Source: Pseudomonas fluorescens
Lineage (GTDB): Bacteria; Pseudomonadota; Gammaproteobacteria; Pseudomonadales; Pseudomonadaceae
DNA: 64,000 nucleotides
Direction: 5' to 3'
Assembly: GCF_040448305.1 (NCBI RefSeq)
Contig: NZ_CP148752.1
Location: forward strand, 3,596,001-3,660,000
The translations under genes and the position numbers were made by a program. How positions within the stretch are numbered: the stretch's first letter is position 1; each line of letters opens with the position of its first letter. This document shows, in pieces, positions 16,946 to 26,799 of the stretch. The notes beneath the pieces are model-generated. The model was not told where the DNA came from. It searched no databases and saw only the letters and a program-made list of their open reading frames with translations.

Positions 16946-18127
16946 TCAGAAGTAATACCCGATGTTCATGTACAACTGGTTTTCCCACTGGTTACTACCT
17001 CCAGCCCCCAGACTCTGGGTGAGGCTGCCGCCACCGATGACCGGATCATTCTTGCCGTACAACCATTCCGTGGCGATCCACAGTTTGCTGAGGGAGAACG
17101 AGGTGCCGAAAATCATCCGTTGCGAGGTTTTGAAATCGTCGGCGGATTTATCGAAGGCGCTGTAGTTGGCGTACAGCTTCACACCGCTGATCTGATCGAA
17201 CAGGTACTTGCCGCTGACGTCGTAGCTCACATCCGCCACGTACAAGTTGCCGCGACTGGCGACGTTGAAGGTGCCGTCGTAACCGCCGAAAGTCACCAGT
17301 TCATCGGTGCCGGGGTTGCGCGGGGACATCTGCTGTCGCGCGGCTTGTAGTTGCACGCCCCACGGACCGTTTTTGCCGATGTAGTGCACCGCCATGGCAT
17401 TGCGCCGGCCATCGTTGTTGGTGTCGCGGTTCTCCAGGGACGAGGTCAGGCCGGAGATCCCGACTTCGGACTTCCACGGCCCCAGGTCCAGCGCCTTGGC
17501 CACCCGCAGGACCACTGTGTTGCGTTCCTGGTTGTTACTGCCGTCGGTGACATAGCTGTCCGCTTCGGAGACCACGGTGGAGTAGGTTTCACCGTTGCTG
17601 GTGCCTTTGCCCTGCCAGGCCGGGCGCAGGTAATAACCGGCCTGAACATTCCAGTCGCCGCTTTGCTGGATGTACTTGGCACCGACTTCTTCGATGTCTT
17701 CCAGTCCTATGACGCTGCCCAGGGTTTGATAGAACGTGCTGCCGAAGTACGGCTGCAAACCGAACGGCAGCTGGTTCAGGCCGACCTGGACCTGCTGGTC
17801 GGGGTTGAACTTGTAGCCGATCCACGCCAACTCGGCGAACTGGACGTCACCGACATTATTTGTGTACTTGTAAGGGTAGGCTCGACCGTAGAAACGGTAC
17901 TTGGCTTCGCCAATCCAGGTGTCGGAGTTGTACTTGGCGCTGAGGATCGCGGTGTCGAAGTTGAACGTCTGGATGTCGCGATCCGGGTCATAGTCCCAAC
18001 GCGCCCGGACGGCACCACCGAGATCAAGGTTATCGGTAACCTGGATCGCCATCGCAGGGCTGGAAAGGGCGCCCAATAGCGCCAGTGGGGTCAATGAGCG
18101 CAAGGCCCGGGTTGTATTCAAGTTCAT
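16946..18127 (-). CDS. Outer-membrane porin
   Basis: A 393-residue protein with a signal peptide (cleavage near SPAMA) and alternating beta-strand composition with many aromatic girdle residues. It has a C-terminal QLYMNIGYYF ending in Phe, the outer-membrane assembly signal. Tyr-rich strands and length fit a 14-18-stranded substrate porin. It lies 3' of the hydrolase/peptide-transporter genes but is separated from them by the hairpin at 18213-18256, so it may have its own promoter. It would admit small substrates for the adjacent ABC importer (inference). Confidence 0.8.
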   Translation of the reverse strand: MNLNTTRALRSLTPLALLGALSSPAMAIQVTDNLDLGGAVRARWDYDPDRDIQTFNFDTAILSAKYNSDTWIGEAKYRFYGRAYPYKYTNNVGDVQFAELAWIGYKFNPDQQVQVGLNQLPFGLQPYFGSTFYQTLGSVIGLEDIEEVGAKYIQQSGDWNVQAGYYLRPAWQGKGTSNGETYSTVVSEADSYVTDGSNNQERNTVVLRVAKALDLGPWKSEVGISGLTSSLENRDTNNDGRRNAMAVHYIGKNGPWGVQLQAARQQMSPRNPGTDELVTFGGYDGTFNVASRGNLYVADVSYDVSGKYLFDQISGVKLYANYSAFDKSADDFKTSQRMIFGTSFSLSKLWIATEWLYGKNDPVIGGGSLTQSLGAGGSNQWENQLYMNIGYYF

Positions 18128-18212
18128 GGTCGCTCCGTCTCTTCTCTAGGTCTTATTTTTGGCAACAGCTATCCCGGCCACGGCAAAAGCGCGGTCTGGA
18201 TAAAAGGGGTAA

Positions 18213-18256
18213 GGCCCGCCAGGACGAAGGCTGTTAACAGCGTCCAGGTGCGGGCC
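18213..18256 (-). terminator. Intrinsic terminator-like hairpin
   Basis: GGCCCGC (18213-18219) pairs with GCGGGCC (18250-18256), with an inner GGACG/CGTCC stem. On the minus strand it is followed by TTACCCCTTTT. It lies about 120 bp after the hydrolase stop and probably ends the transporter/hydrolase operon. Confidence 0.55.
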
Positions 18257-18376
18257 GGGAGGGTCAGCCGCCGGCGGCCTGCAGGGTCTGGGTGTAGCTA
18301 TGCAGAGCCTGTATATGGCACCTCTTCATTAAGGCTGGGAGGTGTCTGACAAGCCGCGGTCATTCATACTCCCGCG

Positions 18377-19615
18377 TCAGCTGCGTTGCAGTTCTTCAAC
18401 TACTGCCGCACAGGCTCGGAAGGTATTCAACGTCCACTCTGGATTGATAAAGTCCGGCCAACTGGAAAGTTTTACGATTGCCACTTCAGAGGCCGGATCC
18501 CAATAGATACTCTGCCCAAATACTCCGCGCGCCGAGTAGGTACCTAGTTCACTGTCCAGCACCCAGCACTGATTGCTATAGGCGGCGTCAGGAAAGTGTT
18601 TGACATAGAAGCCATAGAGGACTTCAAAAGCCGGTGTGGAACCACGGCCGCATGCACGCACAAACTCCTCTGGAACAATCTGTTGGCCGTTGAAATGTCC
18701 CCCCTGCAGATACATCTGGGCAAAGCGCGCCAGATCACGCAGCGTGGCGCTCATCCCGCCATCGGCCAATGCAGTTCCAACGCAATCGAGGGTGATATTC
18801 GCGTCTTGTTCTGCCCCCAGTCTTGACCAGATTTCCCGGCTCAGTAAAACGGGGAGCCGTTCGCCGCAGGCCCGCTCACAGACCCAGGCCAACATGTCGG
18901 TATCCACTGAGCGATACTCAAAGAACTGGCCATGTTCACGGTCTTTACTCAGCGACTTCAACAAACCATAAATGCTGTCAGGTGACTCCCGCTCTCCCCG
19001 TTCACGCCAACCCGAGGCGATATCCAACTGGATGAATTCAGCATCAGGATCGGTGTAGTCCTCCCTGAATCTCACTCCCGTGCGCATATCCAGAAGATCC
19101 TGTACCCGAGCGTCGCCATAACCGCTTGCCGAAAGCTCGGGCACATATTCGCTGACACGCGCTTGGGGATCGATTCTGCCCTGGCCGATCAATCTGCCGA
19201 CCAGGCTACCGACGACGGTCTTGGATACCGATTGCAACAGATGCAACGTGTGCGGCTGCATACCGTTGAAATACTGCTCCGAAACCACCTTGCCTTGATG
19301 AAGCACCAAAAAACCATCGGTGTAGCTATCGGTCAAGAAGGTCGCCAGATCGGTTTGTCCGCCGTCGATCCGCTGGAAACGTACGTCGTCCAGTGAGCGT
19401 TCGTTGCGCTCGAGTTCGGTGACCGGCCCGGGACTGCGATGAATAGCGGCCACCGGAAACAACTGGCTGATGTGCTGGAACGACCAGCGGTTATAGGGCG
19501 GACTGTCCCAATTATGCAGGCCGACTTGCTTTTCCCGGGGCGGCGGATAGCCCTGCATCAAACTTAGGTCCTGATAACCAATGCCGGGAGCGGTCATGTC
19601 TTTTTTATTGTACAT
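18377..19615 (-). CDS. NylB-like serine hydrolase (6-aminohexanoate-dimer hydrolase family)
   Basis: A 412-residue cytoplasmic hydrolase of the class C beta-lactamase fold; no signal peptide. From memory of the Arthrobacter NylB sequence, similarity runs the whole length: NRWSFQHI, DGFLVLHQGKV, HLLQSVSK, GRIDP, SEYVPEL, EDYTDP and VAIVKLSSWPD. The nucleophile Ser129 and Lys132 form SxxK. Tyr187 and Tyr234 match NylB Tyr170 and Tyr215. Asp198 aligns with NylB Asp181, a residue tied to amide hydrolysis of the nylon dimer; NylB Asn266 is Asp here. It lies 6 bp after the DppF-like gene, so it is co-expressed with a peptide importer. It may cleave an imported amide or dipeptide-like compound; an esterase role remains possible. 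Confidence 0.85.
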   Translation of the reverse strand: MYNKKDMTAPGIGYQDLSLMQGYPPPREKQVGLHNWDSPPYNRWSFQHISQLFPVAAIHRSPGPVTELERNERSLDDVRFQRIDGGQTDLATFLTDSYTDGFLVLHQGKVVSEQYFNGMQPHTLHLLQSVSKTVVGSLVGRLIGQGRIDPQARVSEYVPELSASGYGDARVQDLLDMRTGVRFREDYTDPDAEFIQLDIASGWRERGERESPDSIYGLLKSLSKDREHGQFFEYRSVDTDMLAWVCERACGERLPVLLSREIWSRLGAEQDANITLDCVGTALADGGMSATLRDLARFAQMYLQGGHFNGQQIVPEEFVRACGRGSTPAFEVLYGFYVKHFPDAAYSNQCWVLDSELGTYSARGVFGQSIYWDPASEVAIVKLSSWPDFINPEWTLNTFRACAAVVEELQRS

Positions 19616-19621
19616 AGGGGT

Positions 19622-20578
19622 TCAGCTCTCATCGTTCAGAGGGTGGTGGCAAGAAAAGCGGTGGCCGTGATCCTGGGTCTCGGCTGGCACCTCTCGGCGA
19701 CAACGCTCACTGGCCCGCGGGCAACGGGGCGCGAAGTGGCACCCGGCAGGCCGGTTCAAGGGGCTGGGGATCTCGCCACTCAGGATTTGCAACTGGTCAC
19801 GGCGCTCCGGGTCGATGGAGGGCACTGAATTGAGCAGCGCACGAGTGTAGGGATGACGCGGTCGGCCGAACACCTGTTCCACAGGCCCGGCCTCGACGAT
19901 GCGCCCCAAGTACATCACCAGCACCTGCTGCGCCAGATACTCGACCGTCGCAAGGTCGTGGCTAATGAACAGGTAGCTCAGGCCATTGTCGGTCTGCAGC
20001 GTCTTGAGCAGTTGCAGCACCTGGGCCTGGACCGACACGTCGAGCGCCGCCGTAGGCTCATCGAGGATCAGCAGTTTTGACTCCAGCGCCAGGGCCCGGG
20101 CGATAGCGATACGCTGCAACTGGCCACCGGAGAATTCATGGGGATAGCGTTCCATGTGCTCCTCGCCCATCCCTACATTTCCCAGCAGCGTGAGAATGCG
20201 CGCGTGCAAAGCGCTACCGCGCAAACCAAAGGCAACCTTCAGCGGCTCGGCAACAATCGCCTTGATCGTCATTTTCGGGTTCAGCGAGGCGTACGGGTTC
20301 TGGAACACCATACTCAAGCTCCTGCCCCGCGCCCTGGCATCAGTGGGCAGCGGCCGACCTTCGACCAGAATTTGCCCACTATCGGCTGGCAGCAGACCGA
20401 GCAAGGTCGCGGCCACCGTACTTTTGCCACAACCGGATTCCCCCACCAGCGCGACCGTCTCACCGACCTGCACCTCCAGGCTGATGTGGTCAATGGCCGT
20501 CACCAGGCCATCGCTGCTGGCGTAGGTCTTGTGCAACTGATTGACGCTCAACAGTGCGGGCTGTTTGTTGTTATTCAT
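19622..20578 (-). CDS. Dipeptide/oligopeptide ABC transporter ATPase (DppF-like)
   Basis: A 318-residue ATPase with Walker A GESGCGKST, signature FSGGQLQR and Walker B LLILDEPTAALD. It carries the C-terminal oligopeptide-transporter domain with Cys-rich GCHFAPRCPRASERC, typical of DppF/OppF and often linked to an Fe-S or zinc site. It is 24 bp downstream of the DppD-like gene. A 120-bp piece of this gene is duplicated at 16563-16683. Confidence 0.92.
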   Translation of the reverse strand: MNNNKQPALLSVNQLHKTYASSDGLVTAIDHISLEVQVGETVALVGESGCGKSTVAATLLGLLPADSGQILVEGRPLPTDARARGRSLSMVFQNPYASLNPKMTIKAIVAEPLKVAFGLRGSALHARILTLLGNVGMGEEHMERYPHEFSGGQLQRIAIARALALESKLLILDEPTAALDVSVQAQVLQLLKTLQTDNGLSYLFISHDLATVEYLAQQVLVMYLGRIVEAGPVEQVFGRPRHPYTRALLNSVPSIDPERRDQLQILSGEIPSPLNRPAGCHFAPRCPRASERCRREVPAETQDHGHRFSCHHPLNDES

Positions 20579-20602
20579 AGCCGTTTACCTTTCAAAGAAG
20601 CC

Positions 20603-21634
20603 TCACACCTTGACCAATATGTTGTGGCAAGCTGCCCAGTGCTCCTTGCCGATGACAACCCTCGGCGCAGCGTGATTACAGCGTCCGGTGGCGCGTTCAC
20701 AACGTGGGTTGAAGGCACAGCCAGCCGGGGGAGCCGCCATGTTCGGCACCTGCCCCGGGATGAAGCCCAGGGCTTGGGGTCCCTGCCCCAACTTGGGCAC
20801 GGTGCCCATCAACTTAAGGGTGTAGGGGTGTGCAGGTCGCTTGAACACCTCGCCCACCGGACCGCTCTCCACCACTTCGCCGGCATACATCACCGCCACC
20901 CGGTCACAGAGCGAAGCCACTACCCCTAGGTTGTGGGTGATAAACAGAATCGCCAGGTCCTGCTCCCGTGCCAGCTTGCGCAGCAGAGCGATGATCTGCG
21001 CCTGCACGGTGACGTCCAGCGCCGTGGTCGGCTCATCGGCGATCAGCAGTTTCGGCCGACAGGCCAGCGCCATGGCAATCACCACTCGCTGCAACTGACC
21101 GCCAGACATCTGGTGCGGGTACTTGGCTAGCGCCAGAGGGGGGTCGGGCATGCTCACCGCTTCCAGCGAGCTCAGCGCCTCGGCGCGGATTTGTGCCTTA
21201 CTCAGTTGCCGATGGCAGCCGATGACGTCGAACATCTGCCGCCCGATGGTGAAGAACGGGTTGAGCGCCTTCATCGGATTCTGGAAGATCATCGCCGCGC
21301 CACCGCCACGCAAAGCCGCCAGCTGCGATGCCGAGGCGCCGTTGACCTGCTGTCCGGCGACCCTGACACTGCCTTCCAGCCGAGCGGCCTCAGGCATCAA
21401 TCCAAGGCAAGACATGGCCGTCATAGACTTGCCCGAGCCCGACTCACCCACCAACCCGAGGATCTCGCCGCGCCTTACCTTAAGGTCGATGCCGCGTACG
21501 GCCTGTACGGTCTTGAACAAACCAGGGAAAGACACCGTCAGCCCTTCCACTTCCAGCACCAGGTCTTGAGCTGCGTCGTTATTCGCAGCGGCGAGACGCT
21601 CAATAGTCGAATACTGCAAGGATTCGTCGATCAT
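20603..21634 (-). CDS. Dipeptide/oligopeptide ABC transporter ATPase (DppD-like)
   Basis: A 343-residue ATPase with Walker A GESGSGKSM, signature MSGGQLQR, Walker B LLIADEPTTALD, and the C-terminal Cys cluster GCAFNPRCERATGRC. Its start overlaps the DppC-like stop by one base, indicating coupling. It forms the ATPase pair with the DppF-like protein. Confidence 0.92.
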   Translation of the reverse strand: MIDESLQYSTIERLAAANNDAAQDLVLEVEGLTVSFPGLFKTVQAVRGIDLKVRRGEILGLVGESGSGKSMTAMSCLGLMPEAARLEGSVRVAGQQVNGASASQLAALRGGGAAMIFQNPMKALNPFFTIGRQMFDVIGCHRQLSKAQIRAEALSSLEAVSMPDPPLALAKYPHQMSGGQLQRVVIAMALACRPKLLIADEPTTALDVTVQAQIIALLRKLAREQDLAILFITHNLGVVASLCDRVAVMYAGEVVESGPVGEVFKRPAHPYTLKLMGTVPKLGQGPQALGFIPGQVPNMAAPPAGCAFNPRCERATGRCNHAAPRVVIGKEHWAACHNILVKV

Positions 21635-22518
21635 CAGCGCATCCCCTTCTTTGGATCAAGCACATCGCGCAGCCCGTCACCTACCAGGTTGACGGCCAGC
21701 ACCAGAACAAAAATCGCCACTCCGGGAAACAGCACCGTCCAGGGATTCTCGAGTAACTGCGAGCGCGACGCCGCGGCCATCAGCCCCCATTCGATCATGG
21801 GCGGCTTGGCCCCCAGCCCGATAAAGCTCAGCGAGGCAGCGGCGAGAATGGTGTAACCAAAGTCCATGGAGCCCTGCACGATCACAGGCGTGGTGGCATT
21901 GGGCAGTACATGGCGAAGCAAGATACGGCAGTGACTGACGCCCATGGAACGGGCGGCATGGATATAGGTTTCTGAACGAACCCGTACTACCGCACCGCGC
22001 ATGATCCTCGCGTACCAGGGAAACCAGGAGACAGCGAGCGCTAACATGGCGTTGGCCAATCCCGATCCCAGCGCAGCAGTGATAGCGATCGGCAACAACA
22101 GCGGCGGAAAGGCCAGAAACACATCTGAGAAACGCATCAGCAGCGTATCCACTCGACCACCGAAGTAACCGGAAACAAGCCCAATCGGAATCCCGATCAG
22201 CATCGCAATCAGAGTCACGCTCACTCCGATGATCAGCGAGGTGCGTGCGCCATAAAGCACCCGTGAAAGAATGTCGCGACCAAACTCGTCGGTGCCCATC
22301 CAGTGTGCCCAGTTGGGTGCCAGCAATTTCTGGGAAAAGACAATTTTGTTCGGTTCATAAGGTGCAAGCCAGGGGGCGAAGACTGCCGCCAGGATGATCA
22401 GCAGCAATAACAGCGCGCCGAATACAAACAACTTGTTATCGCTGGTAAACGCCAAGGCCTTGATACGCCATGATGGGGCTCGCGAGGACATGGACAGGGA
22501 TACGTCTTGGATACTCAT
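21634..22518 (-). CDS. Dipeptide/oligopeptide ABC transporter permease (DppC-like)
   Basis: A 294-residue inner-membrane permease with an N-terminal OppC-type segment, about six transmembrane helices and the loop PNWAHWMGTDEFGRDILSRV, diagnostic of DppC/OppC. The EAA-like motif lies around AARSMGVSHCRILLRHVLPN. It overlaps the DppB-like gene by 4 bp. Confidence 0.92.
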   Translation of the reverse strand: MSIQDVSLSMSSRAPSWRIKALAFTSDNKLFVFGALLLLLIILAAVFAPWLAPYEPNKIVFSQKLLAPNWAHWMGTDEFGRDILSRVLYGARTSLIIGVSVTLIAMLIGIPIGLVSGYFGGRVDTLLMRFSDVFLAFPPLLLPIAITAALGSGLANAMLALAVSWFPWYARIMRGAVVRVRSETYIHAARSMGVSHCRILLRHVLPNATTPVIVQGSMDFGYTILAAASLSFIGLGAKPPMIEWGLMAAASRSQLLENPWTVLFPGVAIFVLVLAVNLVGDGLRDVLDPKKGMR

Positions 22519-23531
22519 TGGACTCGCAACCTCGGATCAACAAGGTGATACAAGAGATCAACGATCAGGTTGATCGACAGATACGTCGTGGCCAGCACCA
22601 GGGTGGCTCCCATCACGGCGGGGAAATCATTCTGGGCAATCGAAAACACCACGAAGCCGCCCAGGCCGGGCCAATCGAAAACGAACTCAACCACTACCGC
22701 ACCACCGAGCAGGTAACCGAAGGTCAGGCCCACCACTGTCAGGAGCGGAATCATTGTTGCCTTCAGGGCATAGGCGTAATGGATACGCCACTTGGGTACA
22801 CCGTAAGAAACGGCCGTACGGATGTACTCCTCGGATAGCACCTCCACCATCATGTTGCGGGTGATCCGGGTGACAGTGGCCAAGGTCACGATGACCAGGG
22901 TGAGCACGGGTAGCGTCAGGTGTTTGATGGCGCTCCACAGTGCTACGAAATTACCGGCCAGCAGAGTGTCGATCAGGTAAAAGCCTGTCACACGCTCAAA
23001 AGGGCTATCGAGAAGAATGGAAGCATCGATACGTCCTTGCAGGGGCAGCCAGTTGAGCTTGCCGTAGAACAATAACTGCAAGCCCATGGCCAGGATGAAA
23101 ACTGGAAACGCCGTCCCGGCGATGGACCCCGCTCGTGCCGCATTGTCGACCACTGAGTTCTGCCGCGCCGCTGAGATGACACCGATCGGCACCCCCAGCA
23201 CCACCACCCAGAACATCGCCAGGAATGTCAGTTCAAAAGTCGCGCCAACCCGCCTGACCACTTCCTCCACCACCGGCCGCCCGGTGCGCAGACTAGTGCC
23301 AAAATCACCTCGGAGAAGATCACCGACGTAGTTGAAGTATTGGATCGGCAGAGGCTTATCCAACCCTAGTTTTTCCCGTGCAACGGCAATCTGCTCCACC
23401 GTGGGGTGGTTTCCCAGCATCATTTCTACCGGGGAACCCGGAAGAGCTCGGCTCAGAACGAAGGTGATGGTCAACACTCCCAAAAGAATGAAGAACATCA
23501 CTATCAATCGCTGAGCTATATACTTCGCCAT
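22515..23531 (-). CDS. Dipeptide/oligopeptide ABC transporter permease (DppB-like)
   Basis: A 338-residue inner-membrane permease with six transmembrane helices, the N-terminal LIVMFFILLGVLTITFVLSR segment and the LGLDKPLPIQYFNYVGDLLRGD block typical of DppB/OppB. It is the first permease after the binding-protein gene, from which it is separated by about 177 bp holding a stem-loop (23621-23647). Confidence 0.92.
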   Translation of the reverse strand: MAKYIAQRLIVMFFILLGVLTITFVLSRALPGSPVEMMLGNHPTVEQIAVAREKLGLDKPLPIQYFNYVGDLLRGDFGTSLRTGRPVVEEVVRRVGATFELTFLAMFWVVVLGVPIGVISAARQNSVVDNAARAGSIAGTAFPVFILAMGLQLLFYGKLNWLPLQGRIDASILLDSPFERVTGFYLIDTLLAGNFVALWSAIKHLTLPVLTLVIVTLATVTRITRNMMVEVLSEEYIRTAVSYGVPKWRIHYAYALKATMIPLLTVVGLTFGYLLGGAVVVEFVFDWPGLGGFVVFSIAQNDFPAVMGATLVLATTYLSINLIVDLLYHLVDPRLRVQ

Positions 23532-23620
23532 TTGGAATACCCCTTGTGGCTAAAAAACTTGACCCTGACTTCTTACGCCCTACATAAAACCCCAAAAGCG
23601 GATTAACCCTTGAGGGAATG

Positions 23621-23647
23621 ACCAGGCAAATTAACTAACTGCCTGGT
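23621..23647. promoter_or_regulatory. Intercistronic stem-loop between binding protein and DppB genes
   Basis: ACCAGGCA (23621-23628) pairs perfectly with TGCCTGGT (23640-23647) around an 11-nt loop. Such hairpins after binding-protein genes commonly protect the upstream mRNA and keep the binding protein in excess over the permease; that role is inferred. No T-run follows. Confidence 0.5.
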
Positions 23648-23708
23648 TATCGATTTACATGGCAAATCAGGTATTACACGTACCACTTCATCAAGGACGA
23701 CTCAGCAT

Positions 23709-25253
23709 TCAGCGATTCAAGCTGTAGTAGAGAATCGCCTCATAAGCAGGATTCAGGCTCTTCTCCATACCCTTGATGTCTTTGCGGGAGACACGTATCT
23801 GCTGCACGTCGGCGTACCAGATCGCAGGAGCGTCCTTGGCCAGTAGCTGCTGGGCCTGCACGTACTTTTCAGTGGATTTGGCCCGATCACTGCCTTCTAG
23901 CGCCGCCGCCTCTTCGATCAACTGATCAAAGCTTGGGTTGCTGTAGTGAGACAGATTGAATAGCGTGGTTTTCTCGGTATGGAACTCACTGAAAAGCCAA
24001 TCGCTGGGTGTCGGATACGTCGGCCACCAAGCCATAGATTGCATGTTGGGAGCGGTATCCAGCTTCTTTGCCTTATCCCAGATCACACCCCACTCGCCGG
24101 GGAGTAACTCCACCTCAACGCCAACCTGAGACGCCGTCGCCTGGAATAGTTCAGCAGCGTTTGCATAGATGCCACTGATGTACTGCATCGAGACCTTCCA
24201 GTCCTGCTTAGGTACACCGGAGGCTTCCAACAATTGTCGGGCTTTATCCAGATCGTAAGAGGCCATAGGCACGCTGGCATGCCCCCAGATACTGGTGGGC
24301 AAAGGCCCCTTGGGAACGCTGCCGTAGCCATGCAAAATATCTTTGGTGACACTTTCATAGTCCCAGAGGTACTGCAGCGCCTGACGAAATGCCAGGTTGT
24401 TCGTAGGGTACTTCTGGGTATTGATCAAAAATTGAAAGTTCTTCCACGAAGGCGCGGTGCTCACCTTGATGGAGGGGTTCTCTCCCAACACCTTGAGCTG
24501 ATCAAGAGGGATATCCCAAGCGACACCGGCCTCGCCATTTTTGATCATCTGGGTACGAGTGGCGGCTTCGGACACGACCTTCACGATGACCCGATCAAAT
24601 TGCCCTTCTTTCCAACCTCCCCAGTAGCCATCGAATCGCTCAAGCACCACTTGCTGGCCCTGTTCGACCTGCCCAAGTTTGTAGGGACCGGTACCGATGG
24701 CGTTGGGAGCCATCATCCAGTCATGACCTTTCTCCACCGCCGCCGGGGCAATGATGTATGCGGCATACTGACCTGCCGCGATCAAATTGGCCGGAGTGGG
24801 ACTCTTAAACTTGAGCACTACCGTATCGTCAGCGAGGGCCTCGACGGTATCCAGACCGTTCCATACAAACGCAGCGCCCTGTTTCAGCTCCTTGACGTAA
24901 TCAATGGACTTTTTGACCGCTGCGGCATTAAAGGCCGAACCGTCATGAAATTTAACGCCGTGCCGCAGCTTGAAGGTCCAAGTCTTGCCGTTGTCGCTGC
25001 TTTCCCAGGACGTGGCGAGCCCGGGGGAAAACTCCTCAGCACTGCCTGGCGCGTTATATACAACTAGTGTCTCGTAGATATTGCCCAGTACCCGCACTTC
25101 CTCCGAAAAAGCCGAAGCTGGATCCCAATCCTTGAAAGAGGCTCGATCAGCGACAACCAAGGTATTGTTTGCCGCATACACCAAACCACTGGTCAATGGC
25201 GCAGTAATGGACAGCGCCATCAACCCCGCCATCAATGTTCTTTTGAATTTCAT
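23709..25253 (-). CDS. Periplasmic dipeptide/oligopeptide-binding protein (SBP family 5)
   Basis: A 514-residue binding protein with a Sec signal peptide ending near GLVYAANN. SBP_bac_5 hallmarks are present: WTFKLRHGVKFHDGSAFNAAAV and IGTGPYKL. Length is normal for the family (500-540). It is the first gene of the transporter/hydrolase operon and sets substrate choice; peptides, glutathione and other amides are all known ligands in this family. Confidence 0.9.
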   Translation of the reverse strand: MKFKRTLMAGLMALSITAPLTSGLVYAANNTLVVADRASFKDWDPASAFSEEVRVLGNIYETLVVYNAPGSAEEFSPGLATSWESSDNGKTWTFKLRHGVKFHDGSAFNAAAVKKSIDYVKELKQGAAFVWNGLDTVEALADDTVVLKFKSPTPANLIAAGQYAAYIIAPAAVEKGHDWMMAPNAIGTGPYKLGQVEQGQQVVLERFDGYWGGWKEGQFDRVIVKVVSEAATRTQMIKNGEAGVAWDIPLDQLKVLGENPSIKVSTAPSWKNFQFLINTQKYPTNNLAFRQALQYLWDYESVTKDILHGYGSVPKGPLPTSIWGHASVPMASYDLDKARQLLEASGVPKQDWKVSMQYISGIYANAAELFQATASQVGVEVELLPGEWGVIWDKAKKLDTAPNMQSMAWWPTYPTPSDWLFSEFHTEKTTLFNLSHYSNPSFDQLIEEAAALEGSDRAKSTEKYVQAQQLLAKDAPAIWYADVQQIRVSRKDIKGMEKSLNPAYEAILYYSLNR

Positions 25254-25416
25254 CGGTGTTCCTCTTATTTTTATGGCGGGCGCAGCGGATCACTTGTAGA
25301 AACAGGCACTCATTCAACTGGAATGAATGATGTGATTGGCCGTTAACGAAACTGACTTCTGAGTGGTGTATGGCATTATCGATCTGCCGCACAGCCAGCT
25401 CAATTTCGCGAGCACG

Positions 25417-25454
25417 AAGAAAAAAACGCCAGGTGACGCCCCAAAGCGTCACCT
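25417..25454 (-). terminator. Rho-independent terminator of the HTH regulator gene
   Basis: AGGTGACGC (25431-25439) pairs with GCGTCACCT (25446-25454). On the minus strand the stem is followed by GGCG and a run of seven T residues. It lies 21 bp after the regulator stop, so it separates the regulator from the transporter operon. Confidence 0.85.
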
Positions 25455-25475
25455 AGCGTCAATTTTAAAAAAAGA

Positions 25476-26303
25476 CTAAAACAGCGGAGGGACGAGGTTG
25501 AACTCACCTTCTGATGGATGTACCAGCAGCCGCGACCTCACCTCGTCGGGAATCTCAGGGGCATCAATCGGAAAACAGCTACAACTGGTGAGAGCGTTAC
25601 GCAGGTCGATCGACTCGCCTAGGTGCTCAAATACAATATGGGCACCAAAAGGACGGCGGAAATTGTCACCTGAAACGCCGAGCACCAAGCCGTTGAGAAA
25701 ACGGAAACGACTGCGGTAGGAGGGATAAAGCGCTGACCAGATATAGCCCCGGGACGAGAGGTACTCGCGCTCGACGATGTAAATCAGATCCGATGAGGCA
25801 AAGCAGAACCCACGATATTTATTGATGCCGAAACTGTTCAGCTGGTCATCGCCCAGCCTCATCCGCTCGTAGGTTTTACTCAGGATCTTTTCGCCGGAGC
25901 GGGTCAAGCGGGTAATCGACTTGATCACCTCCCCCGGCGCGGCAGGCGACATCAAATAGACAAAGTAGTAACCCTGGTACTTCGATAACTCCTGCGCGGA
26001 GCTCGGGAAAAAATCGGCTGGTACCGCACTGTCCGGCTCTCGCGCCGTGCGTTGCCTGTTGAGCAGAGCGCGGAAGGATTCATGCTCGGAGAATATTTCC
26101 TCCTCATCCACCCCAAAAAAAGTGCAGATCTTGCGCAGGGTAAAGGACGAGGGAGTCGCTTGCGCCCCCAAGTATTTGTTGAACTGCTGGCGGTTGATAT
26201 CAAGGGAGCGGCACACCTTAGCCACCGACTTATAATATCCGCAGAGAAGGCGCAAGTTTTGACTGAAGTCTTGCATCGACTGGGATGAACTGGAACTGAC
26301 CAT
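25476..26303 (-). CDS. XRE-type HTH regulator with unknown C-terminal domain
   Basis: About 275 residues from the ATG at 26303; an in-frame ATG at 26336 would add eleven. The N-terminal part contains an HTH-like region (SVAKVCRSLDINRQQFNKYL followed by SFTLRKICTFFGVDEEEIF). The remaining 180 residues are a mostly beta-rich domain with no motif I recognise. It lies directly upstream of the peptide transporter operon in the same orientation and has its own terminator. It probably regulates that operon; the ligand is unknown. Confidence 0.75.
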   Translation of the reverse strand: MVSSSSSQSMQDFSQNLRLLCGYYKSVAKVCRSLDINRQQFNKYLGAQATPSSFTLRKICTFFGVDEEEIFSEHESFRALLNRQRTAREPDSAVPADFFPSSAQELSKYQGYYFVYLMSPAAPGEVIKSITRLTRSGEKILSKTYERMRLGDDQLNSFGINKYRGFCFASSDLIYIVEREYLSSRGYIWSALYPSYRSRFRFLNGLVLGVSGDNFRRPFGAHIVFEHLGESIDLRNALTSCSCFPIDAPEIPDEVRSRLLVHPSEGEFNLVPPLF

Positions 26304-26336
26304 AAAGAGTATTCCTAACGCCAGAATTGACAACAT

Positions 26337-26799
26337 GCTGAACTAATCGTCGCTTGGGGTCACGGCTTCAAAAGCTCCGTGCAAGACAGTGCCTGAAAGT
26401 GGCGCAGAAGCTCGGTATTGCCAACCCGTGATCGACGCGAGCATTGAGCCCGACCATAGCGACTAGGTGAGGAAATATTCAACAAATACACAAGCTTATC
26501 CAGCGATTCCTGACCCATCGGCAGAATTAACATCGGCTGCATATTTGTAATTCGCGCCTATTGTTACCCAAGATGTCACCGCTGTGGTCTTCATTAACAC
26601 CACCGGTGCAGGCGAGGCCGGGGCAGGCACCAACGAAAAAGCCCCGAATAATCAGGGCTCTAACTTATATATGTCGTGGCATTTTCCGTGAATACTACAA
26701 CGGGCTTGCCTGTAAGCCATTTAGCAGGCCCGCTACCTACTCTCACAGGATCGTCCGCGATACGACGCCAAACCTATCAAAGTCGAGCCGTACCCGTAC
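26337..26799. other. Intergenic region, terminator only
   Basis: About 460 bp between two minus-strand genes. The only element I can support is the terminator at 26635-26660. No plausible gene is visible on either strand. Confidence 0.5.
26635..26660 (-). terminator. Rho-independent terminator
   Basis: On the minus strand AGCCCTGATTATTCGGGGCT forms a short stem followed by TTTTTCG. It lies about 140 bp after the aminotransferase stop and probably ends that transcript. Confidence 0.7.

Noticed and set aside
26725..26760. Possible 5S rRNA fragment (reverse of TGTGAGAGTAGGTA)
   Set aside because: Only about 14 bases resemble the 5S 3' end; too short to support an RNA gene.
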